Positions 1-6,175 of a DNA stretch of 15,083 nt are shown here, piece by piece. Positions within the stretch are counted from its first letter, which is position 1; every line of letters begins with the position of its first letter. The notes beneath the pieces are model-generated. The model saw only the letters and a program-made list of their open reading frames with translations. It was not told the origin of the DNA and searched no databases. The position numbers and the translations under genes are program-made. This stretch comes from Myxococcales bacterium (GTDB lineage Bacteria; Myxococcota; Myxococcia; Myxococcales; Myxococcaceae), in contig PMBV01000102.1 of NCBI GenBank assembly GCA_003153055.1, forward strand, positions 2,043 to 17,125. The letters run 5' to 3'.

Positions 1-768
1 TCCGTGGAGACCCGAGTCCACCGGAACGACGGTCGCGCGCGTCACGCCGTCGTGCCCGAGCTCCACGCGGACCAGCAGCCCGTCGCCTTCGTCGGTGCAC
101 CGACAGTCGAAGGCGAGGTTGCCCAAGCCCCAGGCGATGATGGTCGAACCGCGGCGCTCAACCCGAGCCACGGCGTGCGTGCCGTGGGCAGCGATGACTC
201 GAGCGCCTGCGCCAAGGGCGACCTCGACCGCCTCCTCGAGCTCGGGCGCCGCCAGGTACGACGCCGGTCTGGTGACGTGAAACGTGGCCACGAGCAGCTC
301 GTCGGCGGGGTGCGCCAGCCGCGCCGGGAGATCCTCGGGCACACCCGGCGTGAGATCGACCGCGACCACCATCACTCGCTGGCCACCGAGAACGACATGG
401 ACGACACCAGCCGGCGCGAGGCCAGCGGCGGTCAACGAAGCCAGCGTCTCTCGACGACCGCTTTCGCCGAGGTCGTTCGCGTGGTTGTTCTCCACGCCCG
501 CGATGCGCACACCGGCACGAGCGAGCGCCGCCGGCACGCCACGGCCGTTCGCCAGCCGCCGTGATGACGAGGCCTCTGCGCCATCACCAACTGGGCCCTC
601 GAGATTCACCACCACCGGCTCTCCGTGCGTCAGCTCCGGGAGCGACCCGAGCATCTCGCGGCCGCCAGCTCCGAGGTGCACATCGCCGCCCAGCCAGAGC
701 GCCGCGCCGGCCCCCGAGAGCGGCCTCGCGGAGCAAGCGCACAGCACCAGGAGGGCGGCTCTGAGCAT
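1..768 (-). CDS. CapA-family metallophosphatase, secreted or lipoprotein (C-terminus cut by window edge)
   Basis: The 256 visible residues match the CapA / PGA_cap branch of the calcineurin-like phosphoesterases. Seen motifs in order: GGDVHLG (residues 27-33, ligands D29 and H31), NLEGPVGD (55-62, E57), ENNHANDLG (93-101, N95/H96), AHGTHAV (194-200) and AWGLGNLAFD (212-221), which corresponds to the family's SLGNFvFD. The HWGxEY segment usual in CapA is degenerate here, FHVTRPASY at 163-171. The N-terminus has a hydrophobic stretch ending L-C-A-C (residues 9-12), a possible but imperfect lipobox, so export to the periplasm is likely. The ATG at 768 lies 15 bases after the stop of the upstream TPR-like gene and in the same frame, so this is the last visible gene of a three-gene operon. 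Some family members act in poly-gamma-glutamate or capsule formation, but many have unknown substrates, and none is implied here. The reading frame is open to base 1, so the end is missing. Confidence 0.85.
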   Translation of the reverse strand, partial: MLRAALLVLCACSARPLSGAGAALWLGGDVHLGAGGREMLGSLPELTHGEPVVVNLEGPVGDGAEASSSRRLANGRGVPAALARAGVRIAGVENNHANDLGESGRRETLASLTAAGLAPAGVVHVVLGGQRVMVVAVDLTPGVPEDLPARLAHPADELLVATFHVTRPASYLAAPELEEAVEVALGAGARVIAAHGTHAVARVERRGSTIIAWGLGNLAFDCRCTDEGDGLLVRVELGHDGVTRATVVPVDSGLHG

Positions 769-783
769 CGCGGCCCACGGAGC

Positions 784-1323
784 TCACTCGAGCAGCAGCG
801 GTTGCTCGCGCTCCCCTTCTTTTGGCCGCAGCCGCGAGGTACTGCTGAGGATGCGGGCACAGGTGTTCCACCGGAGGCGTGAGTCGTCGTTGTCGGACGG
901 ACTCAGCACCTCGGCCTCCGCGTACTGCTCCATGGCCCGGTGGAGGTACTCGGAGGCCATGGCGTCCCCGCCTGGTCTCGCGTGCACCAGGGCCGCCCAG
1001 CCGCGGCGTTCGCTGATGATGCCCGCGTAGTAGACGCGCTGGTACGGGTCCTCGATTCGCGGCAGCACCTCCCCGGCGGCCTCGGGGCTCCCTTTGCCGA
1101 AGAGGAACTGGTCCGTCCGAGCGAGGAGCAGCGTAATCAGCGCCCGCTGATGGGTGGACTCCACCTCGAGGATGTCCAGGCAGATGCTCTCGGCCTGGAA
1201 CGGCTCGTTCAACAGGCGGTACCGCTCCGCCCTCTCCAGCGCCCCCGGCACCCCTTCCTTCCGCAGCGACTTGAGCTTGAACACGGTGGCTCCTATCGAA
1301 GTGATACCAACCAGTAGTAGCAC
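784..1323 (-). CDS. Membrane-anchored TPR-like protein of unknown function
   Basis: From the GTG at 1323 this encodes 179 residues: a hydrophobic segment (residues 1-16), a basic patch (KLKSLRKEG), then paired helices resembling tetratricopeptide repeats (about 28-60 and 120-145; the second holds AMEQYAEAEVLSPSDNDD). The C-terminal stretch NDDSRLRWNTCARIL (145-159) looks conserved in style. The start is uncertain. No ATG lies in a sensible place, and the hydrophobic run seems to begin upstream (WIVGTYV in frame before the GTG), so a CTG at 1401, five bases after the previous stop, could be the true start and would give 205 residues. In-frame ATGs further upstream lie inside the preceding gene and are unlikely. 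The gene sits between a secreted coiled-coil protein and a CapA-like phosphatase in one operon. It is probably an inner-membrane protein with a soluble helical scaffold domain; its partner is unknown. Confidence 0.72.
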   Translation of the reverse strand: MLLLVGITSIGATVFKLKSLRKEGVPGALERAERYRLLNEPFQAESICLDILEVESTHQRALITLLLARTDQFLFGKGSPEAAGEVLPRIEDPYQRVYYAGIISERRGWAALVHARPGGDAMASEYLHRAMEQYAEAEVLSPSDNDDSRLRWNTCARILSSTSRLRPKEGEREQPLLLE

Positions 1324-1405
1324 GTATGTGCCGACAATCCAATCGTCACTGCGCCACTGAGAGCCAAGTGGATGCGCCGCGGTCCGCGTTGCGTCCCTCA
1401 GGCGG

Positions 1406-2374
1406 TCACCGGTCCTCTTGCCGACGCAGCGTGAACGACGCCGGGCCCTCGGCCGACGAGAACGTACCGCTGAAGGCGCGCCCATCGGCCGAGAGCGTGC
1501 CCGTGAGGCTCGCGCGCCCATCGCCCAGGCTCACCACCAGGCTCGTGCCGTTCAACGAGACGCTCCGCACCGGCAGGACGACGCCCCCCAGGTTGGCCAC
1601 GCCCGAGAAGCCCGAGCCGACCACCGTGAGCTCCAGGGTGGCGCCCGAGACCGTGCCCGCGTGAGACGACGCGCCCATCCACTGGCCGGCGAGGCCACAG
1701 TCGCGCCCGCCCTTCGCCTCGGCCATCGCTCCGCCCAGGCCCACCGCCCGCGCGCGCAGCTCGACCTGGCCTCGGTCGAGCCGCTCTTCCAGGCGGCCCA
1801 GGCCCTCGAGGTAGCCACGAATGGCACTGGCCACCGGCGCCTCGAGGTCAGTCCACCGGCCGGGGAAGAGGTCGATGACTCCCGAGCCCTCGGGCAGCGT
1901 GGAGAGCGCCTTCATCAGCGAGCGCCACCCCTCCTCCACGGCCTGGCCCGCCGTCCGCCGCTCCTTCAGTTGGGCGCGCAGCTCTCCGACCCTGAGCTCC
2001 ACGCCCTGAATCTCTTTGATGGCCCGCTCGGCCCTGGCGATGGCCGAGGCCCGGGAGCCGCAAGACCTGAACTGCTCCGCTGGAATCGCAGCCGGTCCAC
2101 GGGGGAGCACCAAACCCTCGGCCGACTGCATCGCCCGGGTGGCAGCCTGAAACGCCTCTGGCAGGCCCTCCCACTCGCGGGCCGACCGAGGGCGCTCGTG
2201 GGCCGCCAACGCCTCCGCGGCCGCCCTAGCACGAGCCAGCCGCTCGGTCGCGCCGTTGAACTGCTCGAAGGCGCGAGTGAGCTCCGGCGGCCGGAGCGGC
2301 TCCGCCCACGCCGTCACGGCGGCCAACAAAGCACTGACCACCACGCCGACTGAGCGACGAACAAACAGGACCAT
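1406..2374 (-). CDS. Secreted coiled-coil protein with beta-rich C-terminal domain, unknown function
   Basis: This protein has 322 residues. It opens with a classic signal peptide (basic RR, hydrophobic VGVVVSALLAAVTA, probable cleavage after AWA at residue 24). Residues 30-215 are rich in Ala, Glu, Arg and Leu with long helical, probably coiled-coil stretches (about 40-60, 105-150, 180-215). Residues 228-317 are a Gly/Ser/Val-rich beta domain starting GLAGQWMG and ending ASFTLRR. This pattern is typical of small lipocalin-like domains whose strands alternate with G-x-W-x-G and SGT turns. The ATG at 2374 was chosen because it begins the signal peptide and is preceded by GAGGGGGG about 8-15 bases upstream; the frame stays open upstream but shows no protein-like sequence. 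It is the first gene of the leftward operon, probably periplasmic or surface-exposed. I do not recognise a named family. Confidence 0.78.
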   Translation of the reverse strand: MVLFVRRSVGVVVSALLAAVTAWAEPLRPPELTRAFEQFNGATERLARARAAAEALAAHERPRSAREWEGLPEAFQAATRAMQSAEGLVLPRGPAAIPAEQFRSCGSRASAIARAERAIKEIQGVELRVGELRAQLKERRTAGQAVEEGWRSLMKALSTLPEGSGVIDLFPGRWTDLEAPVASAIRGYLEGLGRLEERLDRGQVELRARAVGLGGAMAEAKGGRDCGLAGQWMGASSHAGTVSGATLELTVVGSGFSGVANLGGVVLPVRSVSLNGTSLVVSLGDGRASLTGTLSADGRAFSGTFSSAEGPASFTLRRQEDR

Positions 2375-2410
2375 GCGGTACGAGCCCCCCTCGAGGACCA
2401 ACGGGACCGG

Positions 2411-2439
2411 ACGAGACTTCCCACCTGCCTCGTTGTCAA
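2411..2439 (-). promoter_or_regulatory. Possible promoter for the leftward operon
   Basis: A perfect TTGACA hexamer reads leftwards at 2439-2434, about 60 bases before the ATG at 2374. At a 17-base spacing the -10 position reads TCTCGT, which is a poor match, so this is only a candidate. Confidence 0.25.
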
Positions 2440-2495
2440 GGCACCACCGAGCCACCACACCTTTCCACACCATGCAGTGCGTCGAAGGCAACTGG

Positions 2496-2524
2496 TTGAC
2501 AGCGCAGACACTCACCCCTACTCT
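2496..2524 (+). promoter_or_regulatory. Sigma70-like promoter of the LC7/DUF4388 operon
   Basis: A perfect -35 box TTGACA (2496-2501) is followed after exactly 17 bases by TACTCT (2519-2524), which keeps the T, A and final T of a -10 box. It lies in locally AT-richer DNA within the 243-base divergent gap. A transcript starting about base 2531 would carry an 85-90-base leader before the ATG at 2618. Confidence 0.5.
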
Positions 2525-2535
2525 TTTTCACATAC

Positions 2536-2553
2536 GCCTGCTCCCGCGCAGGC
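2536..2553 (+). other. Hairpin in the presumed operon leader
   Basis: GCCTGC (2536-2541) and GCAGGC (2548-2553) form a perfect six-base stem with a six-base loop, directly after the predicted start of transcription. No run of T follows, so it is not an intrinsic terminator. It could stabilise the mRNA 5' end or be chance in GC-rich DNA. Confidence 0.3.
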
Positions 2554-2617
2554 CTCGTCACATGCTCCAGCTGGTCCTCGCTCGAAACGAAGTGCTCACT
2601 CTTCCCCTGAGGCGGGG

Positions 2618-3394
2618 ATGAGCGCTCGCTGGCCCATCGAGGTCCTCTCGGAGGTTGGGTGGGCGATGGAGGCTCGGCTGCGGGGCGGCGTGCTTGAGCT
2701 CCCCTCCGGCGCCCCGACACCCGGGAGGTCGACGGCGCCTGGCATCGCGGCGGCCTTGGGCGAGCTCGGAGCGATCGGCCGCGCCTTCGGGCTCTCCGGG
2801 TTGCGCCTGCTGTCGGTGAACGGGCGCGCGCGAACGACGGTCGCCGCCGTGCGCCAGGAGGCGCTCGTATTGACCGAGGTGAATGGAGCGCGCGGCACCT
2901 CGAGGGTCGAGGAGGCACTGGAAAAGTGGTGCTCCGAGCCCGTCACGTCGGCCACCCCCGCCCTCACCCAGGAGGCGGTGTTCTCTGGACACCTGGCGGT
3001 CTTCTCCTTGCCCGACCTCCTCGAGTTCCTCCGCACGGGACGACGCACAGGGGTGCTGAGGGTGAAAGCAGGCGCGAAGGTCGGGGCGCTTCGGTTCCGC
3101 GACGGGTGGCTCATCGGAGCGTCCTCGCCGACTGGCACCTCCGCCGAGTGGCAGACACAGGAGCGGCGGGGCCTTCCTCCCGTCGCACCGCAAGAGGCGC
3201 TGCGTCAGCAGATCACCCTCACCCTCAGAGAGTTGGTGCAGTGGAAGAACGGAGAGTTCGTCTTCACCCGCGAAGGCGTCACACAAGCAGAAATATCGGA
3301 CCTGGTGCAGGTGGACCCTCAGTGGTTGCTGCTCGATCTCTTCCGCGAGCTGGACGAGCAGGCCAACGGCCGCTCTATGGAAGGCACTCATTGA
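2618..3394 (+). CDS. DUF4388 protein with N-terminal LC7-like domain
   Basis: This cytoplasmic protein has 258 residues in two parts. Residues 1-105 resemble the small LC7 protein encoded just downstream: SVNGRARTTVAAVRQEALVL (66-85) and SRVEEALEKW (95-104) line up with SVSGPARARVILLRSHLVL and GEVEKALERA there. Residues 120-250 match the DUF4388 pattern: FSGHLAVFSLPDLLEFL (122-138), a TGVLRV strand, RFRDGWLIGASS (159-170), then LVQWKNGEFVF (206-216) and a closing helical DLFRELDEQ segment. DUF4388 (PatA N-terminal-like) is common in myxobacterial regulatory proteins and is usually fused to signalling modules; its biochemical role is not established. The ATG at 2618 follows GAGGCGGGG; the frame is open upstream, but that DNA carries the promoter and is not protein-like. 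It is the first gene of a five-gene signalling operon, with a 111-base gap before the next gene. Confidence 0.82.
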   Translation: MSARWPIEVLSEVGWAMEARLRGGVLELPSGAPTPGRSTAPGIAAALGELGAIGRAFGLSGLRLLSVNGRARTTVAAVRQEALVLTEVNGARGTSRVEEALEKWCSEPVTSATPALTQEAVFSGHLAVFSLPDLLEFLRTGRRTGVLRVKAGAKVGALRFRDGWLIGASSPTGTSAEWQTQERRGLPPVAPQEALRQQITLTLRELVQWKNGEFVFTREGVTQAEISDLVQVDPQWLLLDLFRELDEQANGRSMEGTH

Positions 3395-3438
3395 CCGAGC
3401 CAGTGGTCGACCCGCTCGACGCGCTGCCTCCTTCAGGT

Positions 3439-3470
3439 CTGCCTTGCCGGCAGCTCGAAGGCAGGGCAAG
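3439..3470 (+). other. Alternative hairpins in the gap between operon genes 1 and 2
   Basis: The 111-base gap holds segments that can pair in mutually exclusive ways: CTGCCTT (3439-3445) with AAGGCAG (3458-3464), or CTTGCC (3443-3448) with GGCAAG (3465-3470), or CTGCC (3439-3443) with GGCAG (3449-3453). No T-run follows. It may tune expression between the DUF4388 gene and the downstream four genes, or be chance. Confidence 0.28.
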
Positions 3471-3505
3471 CTCCATGCCCGCTACACCCTGGGGGGAGCC
3501 AATCG

Positions 3506-3817
3506 ATGTCTGAACTGGACTTGATGGCCATGCTTCCTGACGTGACGAGCGCCGTCATGGGAGATCTCAGCGGCACCCACCACGAGAGCTACCAGGAGCC
3601 CGAGGGAGAAGCGGTGGCCGCGGTGGCGGGGTTGGTGGCCTCGACGCTGCTCCAAGCAGGCGAGCAGCTCGGGCTGGGGGCGTTGAAATCAATCTCGGTG
3701 AGCGGACCGGCCCGGGCCCGGGTCATTCTCCTCCGGTCCCACCTGGTCCTCACTGGAACGATCGAGCCTGCTCGGTCGCTCGGAGAAGTCGAGAAGGCCC
3801 TGGAGCGCGCAGACTAG
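3506..3817 (+). CDS. Small roadblock/LC7 domain protein
   Basis: This 103-residue protein is essentially a single roadblock/LC7 fold: a leading helix (LDLMAMLPDVTSAVMG), a strand/turn region with Glu-rich loop (26-34), a long Ala-rich helix (36-53), two beta strands (GALKSISVSG; ARVILLRSHLVLTGT, 58-85) and a final helix (GEVEKALERA). LC7 proteins such as MglB dimerise and, in known cases, act as scaffolds or GTPase-activating proteins for small Ras-like GTPases; no such GTPase is encoded in this window. The ATG at 3506 is well supported by GGGGGGAG seven bases upstream. Its stop TAG directly abuts the ATG of the next LC7 gene, so the two are probably translationally coupled and may form a heterodimer. 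It also resembles the N-terminal half of the DUF4388 protein two genes' distance upstream, which suggests an old duplication. Confidence 0.78.
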   Translation: MSELDLMAMLPDVTSAVMGDLSGTHHESYQEPEGEAVAAVAGLVASTLLQAGEQLGLGALKSISVSGPARARVILLRSHLVLTGTIEPARSLGEVEKALERAD

Positions 3818-4600
3818 ATGGAGACCATTCTTCAGGGCCTCATGGAGCTGGTGGGTGTCAACGCGGCCATGGTGGTCGATGACCAGGGCCACCTCCTCGC
3901 GCATCGCGGCCGGGCCGTGTACGACGTGCAGCTCTGCGAGCACGTCAGCGGCATGCTGGCGCGGGTGGTCGACTCCATTCAGCTCCAGCACGAAGACTGG
4001 GAGTCCATCTCGGCCCGGTTCGCCGACGGCAAGGTGCTGCTGCGCAACCTGGGCGTGGTGCCGCAGTCGGGGCCCTGCGTGCTGGTCATCGTCGCCGACG
4101 CCACGCTGAACGCCTCCTTCGCGACGGTGGCCATTCGGGTGGCGGCGAACAAGCTGAAGCGCTTCGGCGAGAGCGGCTCCGGCCGGACCCCGGTGCCCTC
4201 GACGCCCAACGCACCGTGGCTCTCCCCACCCTCGGCGCCTCCGATGGCCTGGTCCTCGTCGCCAACGGCGCCCCCGACGTTCGGCCCGGCGCCGTCCACA
4301 CCGCTGCCGCTCCCCATTCCGTCGTCGCCGTCGGGCCTCCGGCCGCTGGGCGCGCCGACCCCCGACCCGGCGTCGCTCGCGTTCCTCACCCGGTGCGCCA
4401 AGGAGCTGGCCCGCCACGTAGGCCCCATGGCCAAGGTCTTCGTCGACGAGGCGGCGCGGCGAGTGTCGCCTGGCCAGCCCTTCGCGGTGTCCTCCAGCGA
4501 GGCCCTGCTCGCTGAGCTTGTCTCGCAGATCGAAGATCCCAAAGGGCGCCTGGCCTTCCTCGCCGCCTTGAAGAGCCCACCGCAACCCACCCGGAGATAA
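3818..4600 (+). CDS. Roadblock/LC7 protein with Pro/Ser-rich linker and helical C-terminal domain
   Basis: The protein has 260 residues in three parts. Residues 1-115 form a canonical LC7 domain: LMELVGVNAAMVVDDQGHLL, a long helix (38-57), strands SISARFADGKVLLRNLGV (63-80) and GPCVLVIVADATLNASFATV (85-104) and a final helix ending NKLKR. Residues 118-185 are a low-complexity Pro/Ser/Ala linker. Residues 186-252 form a compact helical domain with AKELARHVGPMAKVFVDEAARR (194-215) and EALLAELVSQIEDPKGRLAFL (228-248); this looks like the short helical module that ends some bacterial Ser/Thr kinases and other signalling proteins, a resemblance I judge by eye. The ATG at 3818 follows the preceding stop with no gap. 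The next gene starts three bases after its stop. It is probably a cytoplasmic adaptor between the membrane receptor downstream and the other LC7 protein. Confidence 0.82.
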   Translation: METILQGLMELVGVNAAMVVDDQGHLLAHRGRAVYDVQLCEHVSGMLARVVDSIQLQHEDWESISARFADGKVLLRNLGVVPQSGPCVLVIVADATLNASFATVAIRVAANKLKRFGESGSGRTPVPSTPNAPWLSPPSAPPMAWSSSPTAPPTFGPAPSTPLPLPIPSSPSGLRPLGAPTPDPASLAFLTRCAKELARHVGPMAKVFVDEAARRVSPGQPFAVSSSEALLAELVSQIEDPKGRLAFLAALKSPPQPTRR

Positions 4601-4603
4601 ACG

Positions 4604-5521
4604 ATGGCCCTCGTCGATGCGATTCGCCGGAGCCTGAGCGCGAAGATCTCGCTGGCGCTGGCGGCCTTGCTGGTCGCCCTCATGGCCGTCGCGGCGGTGG
4701 TGACGACCCTTCGCCAGGGCCAGCAAATGGAGGCCGACACACTGGAGAAGGCGCGCCTGGCAGCGACCATCGCCGCGCGCCAGTACGGCGATATGTTCGA
4801 CAACGCCATCGACAGCGGCCTGGCCACCGTGGCCGACGTGTTCGACCGGCGGTACGTGGAGATCAAAGGCTACGACTGGGGCAAGAACCCCAAGTACCAC
4901 ACCAGGTACGACGCCCTCACCGATCGCTCGGTGCTCGTCTTCCAGGATCGAATCCTCGAGGACCAGGACTTCGTCTTCGCCGTGGGGGTCGACGAGAACG
5001 GCTACCTCCCAACCCACAACACCATCTACCAACGCCCGATGGAGGACGCCGAGAAGGACCTGGCCGGCAATCGTACCAAGCGCCTGTTCAACGACCCGGT
5101 CGGGCTCAAGGCCGCCCAGAACCTCGAGCCGAGCCTCATGCAGCTGTACCGTCGCGACACCGGCGAAACCATGTGGGATGTGTCGGCCCCCATTCTGGTG
5201 AAGGGCAAGCACTGGGGCGCCTTTCGCCTGGGCGTGTCGATGGTGCGCATCGAAGCTCGCAAGTCGAGCCTCGCCCTCTCGCTCTCCGGGCTCTTGGGCG
5301 CGTTCGCCCTGGTGACCATCGGCTTCATGTTCGTCTTGGTGACCCGAGCGCTGCGGCCGGTGGTGGCGCTCACCGAGGCGGCGGAGCAAATCAGTCTGGG
5401 CGAGGGGCTGGACACCTCGGTGAAATCGCAGGCCACCGATGAGCTGGGGCAGCTGGCCAACGCCATCGAGCGCCTGCGGGTGAGCATGAAGGCGGCCATG
5501 AGTCGCCTGGGAGGCTCGTGA
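4604..5521 (+). CDS. Two-TM chemoreceptor-like sensor ending after its HAMP domain
   Basis: The 305-residue product has TM1 (about 15-36), a periplasmic sensor domain (about 40-220), TM2 (223-247) and a HAMP domain (247-300; RALRPVVALTEAAEQISLGE and ATDELGQLANAIERL). The sensor carries ENGYLPTHN (131-139), AGNRTKRLFNDPVGLKAA (154-171), RRDTGETMWDVSAP (183-196) and GKHWGAFRLG (201-210). These motifs are familiar from the ligand-binding parts of many proteobacterial methyl-accepting chemotaxis proteins. Here the protein stops right after HAMP: there is no methyl-accepting signalling hairpin, kinase or cyclase. The stop is not an obvious frameshift, because the bases after it encode a complete separate gene. 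The ATG lies three bases after the LC7 gene, so LC7 proteins may receive the signal. The end overlaps the next start (TGATG). Confidence 0.87.
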   Translation: MALVDAIRRSLSAKISLALAALLVALMAVAAVVTTLRQGQQMEADTLEKARLAATIAARQYGDMFDNAIDSGLATVADVFDRRYVEIKGYDWGKNPKYHTRYDALTDRSVLVFQDRILEDQDFVFAVGVDENGYLPTHNTIYQRPMEDAEKDLAGNRTKRLFNDPVGLKAAQNLEPSLMQLYRRDTGETMWDVSAPILVKGKHWGAFRLGVSMVRIEARKSSLALSLSGLLGAFALVTIGFMFVLVTRALRPVVALTEAAEQISLGEGLDTSVKSQATDELGQLANAIERLRVSMKAAMSRLGGS

Positions 5522-6174
5522 TGCGGCGTGATGAGAGTCGTCGGCTGGCGCTGGTGCTGGTGCTGGCTCTCGGGGGAGCGGTCCTCTGCCCCACCGGAGC
5601 CCAGGCGCAGGCCCAACCCAAGGTGAACCCGGTGCTCCTGGGTGACACCTTGACGAGCCAGGAGCGAGACATGCTGGCCCTGGCGCAGGACTTCGCCCGG
5701 CGCTGTGGCGACCAGCTCGAGAGCTGGATCGGCCGCAAAGAGGTCACCGTCGAGCGGCTGTTCTCCTTTCTCTACTACCCCATGCCCAAGACCGACCCGC
5801 CGAAGTTCACCACTGACTGGGATCGACTCTCGGACCGCGACGTTCAGGCCATCGAAGAGAGCGTCTTGGCGAAGTCGTCGAACCTCGTCTTCGCGGTGCT
5901 GGTGGACAAACAGGGCTACCTGCCCACGCACAACCAGCGCTACTCGATGCCCTTGACTGGCAACCTGGCCAACGATCTCGTCAATAACCGCACCAAGCGC
6001 ATCTTCAATGACCGCACGGGACTGGCGGCGGCCCGGAGCGAGGCGCCCTTCCTCATTCAAAAGTACCAGCGAGACACCGGAGAGACGATGGTCGATCTCT
6101 CGGTGCCCGTCTTCGTGCGCGGCGTGCACTGGGGCGCCGTGCGGCTCGGCTACCGGCTGGTCGAGAGCCACTGA
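5521..6174 (+). CDS. Secreted soluble copy of the chemoreceptor-type sensor domain
   Basis: The 217-residue product begins with a signal peptide (RR near the start, LALVLVLALGGAVLC, probable cleavage after AQA around residue 29) and has no other membrane segment, so it should be a periplasmic protein. The rest repeats the sensor domain of the preceding gene almost position for position: GYLPTHNQRYSMP (132-144), NNRTKRIFNDRTGLAAA (155-171), QRDTGETMVDLSVP (183-196), GVHWGAVRLGY (201-211). The ATG at 5521 forms TGATG with the upstream stop and has GGAGG about six bases before it; a GTG at 5518 is the alternative. It could deliver ligand to, or form mixed dimers with, the membrane receptor, or act as a decoy. 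Nothing in the sequence decides between these. It is the last gene of the operon and its stop is one base from the convergent protease gene. Confidence 0.83.
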   Translation: MRRDESRRLALVLVLALGGAVLCPTGAQAQAQPKVNPVLLGDTLTSQERDMLALAQDFARRCGDQLESWIGRKEVTVERLFSFLYYPMPKTDPPKFTTDWDRLSDRDVQAIEESVLAKSSNLVFAVLVDKQGYLPTHNQRYSMPLTGNLANDLVNNRTKRIFNDRTGLAAARSEAPFLIQKYQRDTGETMVDLSVPVFVRGVHWGAVRLGYRLVESH

Positions 6175-6175
6175 C

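Noticed and set aside
2536..2553. Intrinsic terminator between the divergent operons
   Set aside because: The stem is not followed by a T-run on either strand and lies downstream of a promoter in an operon leader.
4154..4375. Frameshift or insertion suspected in the Pro/Ser-rich part of the second LC7 protein
   Set aside because: The frame continues cleanly into a well-formed helical domain and the next gene follows at three bases, so it is a natural linker.
3689..5389. Long open frame on the minus strand opposite the LC7 and receptor genes
   Set aside because: Its translation is His/Arg/Gly-rich with no domain, and it lies antisense to three clearly coding genes; open frames of this kind are common in GC-rich DNA.
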